Origin: Nocardioides jensenii JCM 1364 = NBRC 14755
Lineage (GTDB): Bacteria > Actinomycetota > Actinomycetes > Propionibacteriales > Nocardioidaceae
Length of the DNA: 56,075 nucleotides
Assembly (NCBI RefSeq): GCF_001552535.1
Contig: NZ_BCRJ01000064.1
Span: 1-56,075 of the forward strand
Reading direction: 5' to 3'
Shown here: piece after piece, positions 54,494-56,075 of the stretch
Layout of the letters: the number at the start of each line of letters is the position of its first letter
Numbering within the stretch: position 1 is the first letter of the stretch
The notes under the pieces: generated by a model
Told to the model about the DNA's origin: nothing
Seen by the model: the letters and a program-made list of their open reading frames with translations, nothing else
Databases searched by the model: none
Translations under genes and position numbers: made by a program

Positions 54494-55794
54494 CGCAATG
54501 GCGCAACTGGTCCGGCCTCGAGTCCACTTCGCCGTCGGAGGTCGTCGTACCCGCGGACGTCTCCGAGGTGGCGGCTGCGGTCACCGAGGCCGCGGAACGT
54601 GGAACGACCGTGAAGATGATCGGCACCGGCCACAGCTTCACCTCGATCTCGGCACCCGAGGGCGAGATGCTGCGTCCGGAGGCTCTCCAGGGCATCGTCG
54701 CCGTGGACCGGGAAGCGATGACCGTGACCGCCCTCGCCGGGACTCCCCTGCACGTCCTCAACACCGAGCTCGCCCGGCTCGGTCTCTCTCTGCACAACAT
54801 GGGCGACATCGCCGAGCAGACGCTGGCCGGGGCGATCAGCACCGGCACCCACGGCACCGGTGGCCTCAAGGCGTCCCTGTCGGCGCAGGTCTCCGGGCTC
54901 GAGATGGTGGTCGGTGACGGATCGGTCGTGCGGGCGTCGGCGACCGAGAATCCCGACGTGCTCGCCGCGGCCCGACTGGGGCTCGGCGCCCTGGGCGTGC
55001 TGACCACGATCACGTTCGACGTCGAGCCGCTCGGCGTGCTCCTGGCCCACGAGCAGCCGATGCTGTGGGACGAGGCGCTGGAGCGCTACGACGAGTTCGT
55101 CGCCGAGAGCCACCACTGCGACATGTACTGGTTCCCCCACACCGATCGCATGCAGGTCAAGCGCAACTACCGCCAGGACCTCGCCCCCGGCGAGGCGGAG
55201 CCGCTGTCCCGGTTCCGGGCGTGGCTCGACGACGACTTCCTCGCCAACACCGCCTTCGCCGGCGTCAACGCGATCGGCAACCGGGCCCGTTCACTGGTCC
55301 CGCGGCTCAACGAGATGTCGGGGCGCCTGCTCTCCGAGCGCAGCTACAGCGACGTCCCGCACAAGGTCTTCACCTCGCCGCGGCGGGTGGTGTTCCGCGA
55401 GATGGAATATGCGCTGCCTCGCGAGGTCGGCCTCGACGCGCTGCGCGAGGTACGCCGACTCGTCGACGCCTCCGACTGGCGGATCAGCTTCCCGGTGGAG
55501 GTCCGGATGACCCCGGCCGACGACCTGACCCTGGGCACCTCGACGGGTCGCGAGTCGATCTACCTCGCCTTCCACGTGAACCGGCGCACCGACCACACGG
55601 CGTACTTCGGTGGGGTCGAGGAGATCCTGCGAGCCCATGACGGGCGACCGCACTGGGGCAAGGTGCACACGCGCACGGCGGCCGACCTGGCTCCGGCGTA
55701 CCCGCGCTGGCAGGAGTTCCTCGACCTGCGCGACCGGCTCGACCCGGCCCGGGTGTTCAGCAACACCTACCTGCGTCGCGTCCTCGGCGACTGA
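54490..55794 (+). CDS. FAD-dependent aldonolactone oxidase (D-arabinono-1,4-lactone / L-gulono-lactone oxidase family)
   Basis: A 434-residue oxidase of the VAO/ALO family. The N-terminal FAD domain shows GTGHSFTSIS with H48, the usual covalent flavin-linking His, and AGAISTGTHGTGG; the C-terminal ALO domain has PFPVEVRM-type SFPVEVRM and HWGKVHT, the family signature. It oxidises sugar-acid lactones such as L-gulono-1,4-lactone or D-arabinono-lactone with oxygen or another acceptor; the substrate is not determined. ATG 54490 is in 4-nt overlap with the MFS transporter gene. Confidence 0.92.
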   Translation: MTQWRNWSGLESTSPSEVVVPADVSEVAAAVTEAAERGTTVKMIGTGHSFTSISAPEGEMLRPEALQGIVAVDREAMTVTALAGTPLHVLNTELARLGLSLHNMGDIAEQTLAGAISTGTHGTGGLKASLSAQVSGLEMVVGDGSVVRASATENPDVLAAARLGLGALGVLTTITFDVEPLGVLLAHEQPMLWDEALERYDEFVAESHHCDMYWFPHTDRMQVKRNYRQDLAPGEAEPLSRFRAWLDDDFLANTAFAGVNAIGNRARSLVPRLNEMSGRLLSERSYSDVPHKVFTSPRRVVFREMEYALPREVGLDALREVRRLVDASDWRISFPVEVRMTPADDLTLGTSTGRESIYLAFHVNRRTDHTAYFGGVEEILRAHDGRPHWGKVHTRTAADLAPAYPRWQEFLDLRDRLDPARVFSNTYLRRVLGD

Positions 55795-55822
55795 CCCCAC
55801 CCCGCCCCGTGCAGCGCGGGGT

Positions 55823-55866
55823 TGTGGTCGCTCCACACGTGTCGTGACACCGCACCAGCGACCACA
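55823..55866. terminator. Stem-loop between convergent genes
   Basis: TGTGGTCGCT (55823-55832) pairs perfectly with AGCGACCACA (55857-55866) over a 24-nt loop that contains the palindrome ACACGTGT. It lies between the oxidase stop (55794) and the convergent TRIC gene end (55941), so it may terminate both. Confidence 0.5.
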
Positions 55867-55884
55867 CCACCGCACAAGTGCCGA

Positions 55885-55940
55885 GCCGGGCTGCACGGGC
55901 CGGGCTGACCGGGCCGGGCTGTCCGGGCCGGGCTGCCCGG
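55885..55940. repeat. Four tandem 14-nt repeats
   Basis: GCCGGGCTGnnCGG occurs four times head to tail (55885, 55899, 55913, 55927), varying only at the two central bases (CA, AC, TC, CC). The array ends at the base before the TRIC gene stop codon. Each unit can fold (CCGG arms) and the array could act in transcription termination or RNA stability, which is inferred. Confidence 0.85.
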
Positions 55941-56075
55941 TCAGACGCTGGAGGACCCGCGCGGCATCGGCGCGGTCCAGTTGCGGCGCAGGGCCAGCAG
56001 ACGCCAGACCAGGCACACCGTGCCACCGGTGACGGCGGCGAGCCACACCGGCTGGTCGAGCTGGTGGATCGTGGC
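55941..56075 (-). CDS. TRIC/UPF0126 family channel protein, C-terminal end (partial)
   Basis: The last 44 codons of a minus-strand gene running off the window. The reading HQLDQPVWLAAVTGGTVCLV, then WRLLALRRNWTAPMPRG, matches the final helix and basic tail of bacterial trimeric intracellular cation channel (UPF0126) proteins. The stop codon directly abuts the 14-nt repeat array. Only a fragment is visible, so the family call rests on the conserved RLLALRRNW-type ending. Confidence 0.65.
   Translation of the reverse strand, partial: ATIHQLDQPVWLAAVTGGTVCLVWRLLALRRNWTAPMPRGSSSV

Overview
The window is high-GC DNA from an actinobacterium. Evidence is the strong GC bias, GTG starts, 4-nt ATGA/GTGA gene overlaps, TANNNT boxes 6-8 nt before starts (leaderless-type promoters), and actinobacterial marker families (DUF3093, DUF3159, DUF3710, DUF4193, DUF4235, paired TrkA/CeoBC, dUTPase, coproporphyrin ferrochelatase). 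A member of the Nocardioides/Propionibacteriales group is my best guess; no rRNA or tRNA is present to prove it.

Layout. (1) 1-3.1 kb: aconitase acnA on the minus strand, with a long terminator hairpin and a palindromic operator candidate over its promoter. (2) 3.2-6.0 kb: a small junk-like zone with a frameshifted C-terminal remnant of a formylglycine-generating enzyme, a VOC protein, a secreted Cys-rich peptide, a WYL regulator and a DUF4440-like gene that appears to have lost its stop. (3) 6.2-32.7 kb: a large, tightly packed catabolic region for peptides and amino acids. It holds a peptide ABC transporter (lipoprotein in one operon, ATPase/permease/permease-ATPase fusion in another), three cytosolic penicillin-recognising serine hydrolases, S9, M19 and M20 peptidases, a D-to-L amino-acid conversion set (GNAT succinyltransferase, N-succinylamino acid racemase, M20 desuccinylase), the complete tryptophan-to-anthranilate route (kynA, kynB, kynU), a serine/threonine dehydratase-like PLP enzyme, RidA, a Leu/Phe/Val dehydrogenase and an indolepyruvate-type ferredoxin oxidoreductase, all likely under a PucR-family regulator. 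(4) 32.8-38.1 kb: a FtsX/LolD-type ABC exporter, a 46-residue membrane protein and a histidine kinase/response regulator pair. (5) 38.1-48.5 kb: conserved actinobacterial core matching the Mycobacterium tuberculosis Rv2689c-Rv2701c order (TrmA, APC permease, CeoB, CeoC, DUF3159, OB-fold, DUF3710, dut, DUF3093, DUF4193, IMPase), then ferrochelatase. (6) 48.6-56.1 kb: a secreted M4 metalloprotease fused to a trypsin-like domain, a LuxR-type regulator, a secreted repeat protein, an MFS transporter coupled to an aldonolactone oxidase, and the 3' end of a TRIC/UPF0126 channel gene.

How the genes work together. The most interesting part is region 3. The hydrolases show no signal peptides, so oligopeptides would be imported by the Dpp-type transporter and cut in the cytoplasm. 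D-residues would be succinylated, racemised and desuccinylated to L-residues. L-Trp would then go to anthranilate plus alanine through the kynurenine route, and branched or aromatic residues would be deaminated to 2-oxo acids and oxidised to acyl-CoA by the ferredoxin oxidoreductase. This reads as a self-contained system for catabolism of Trp-rich and/or D-amino-acid-containing peptides. The combination is inferred from gene content; individual steps follow from family knowledge.

No stretch longer than 300 bases lacks a gene. I saw no transposase, integrase, tRNA, rRNA or CRISPR array.
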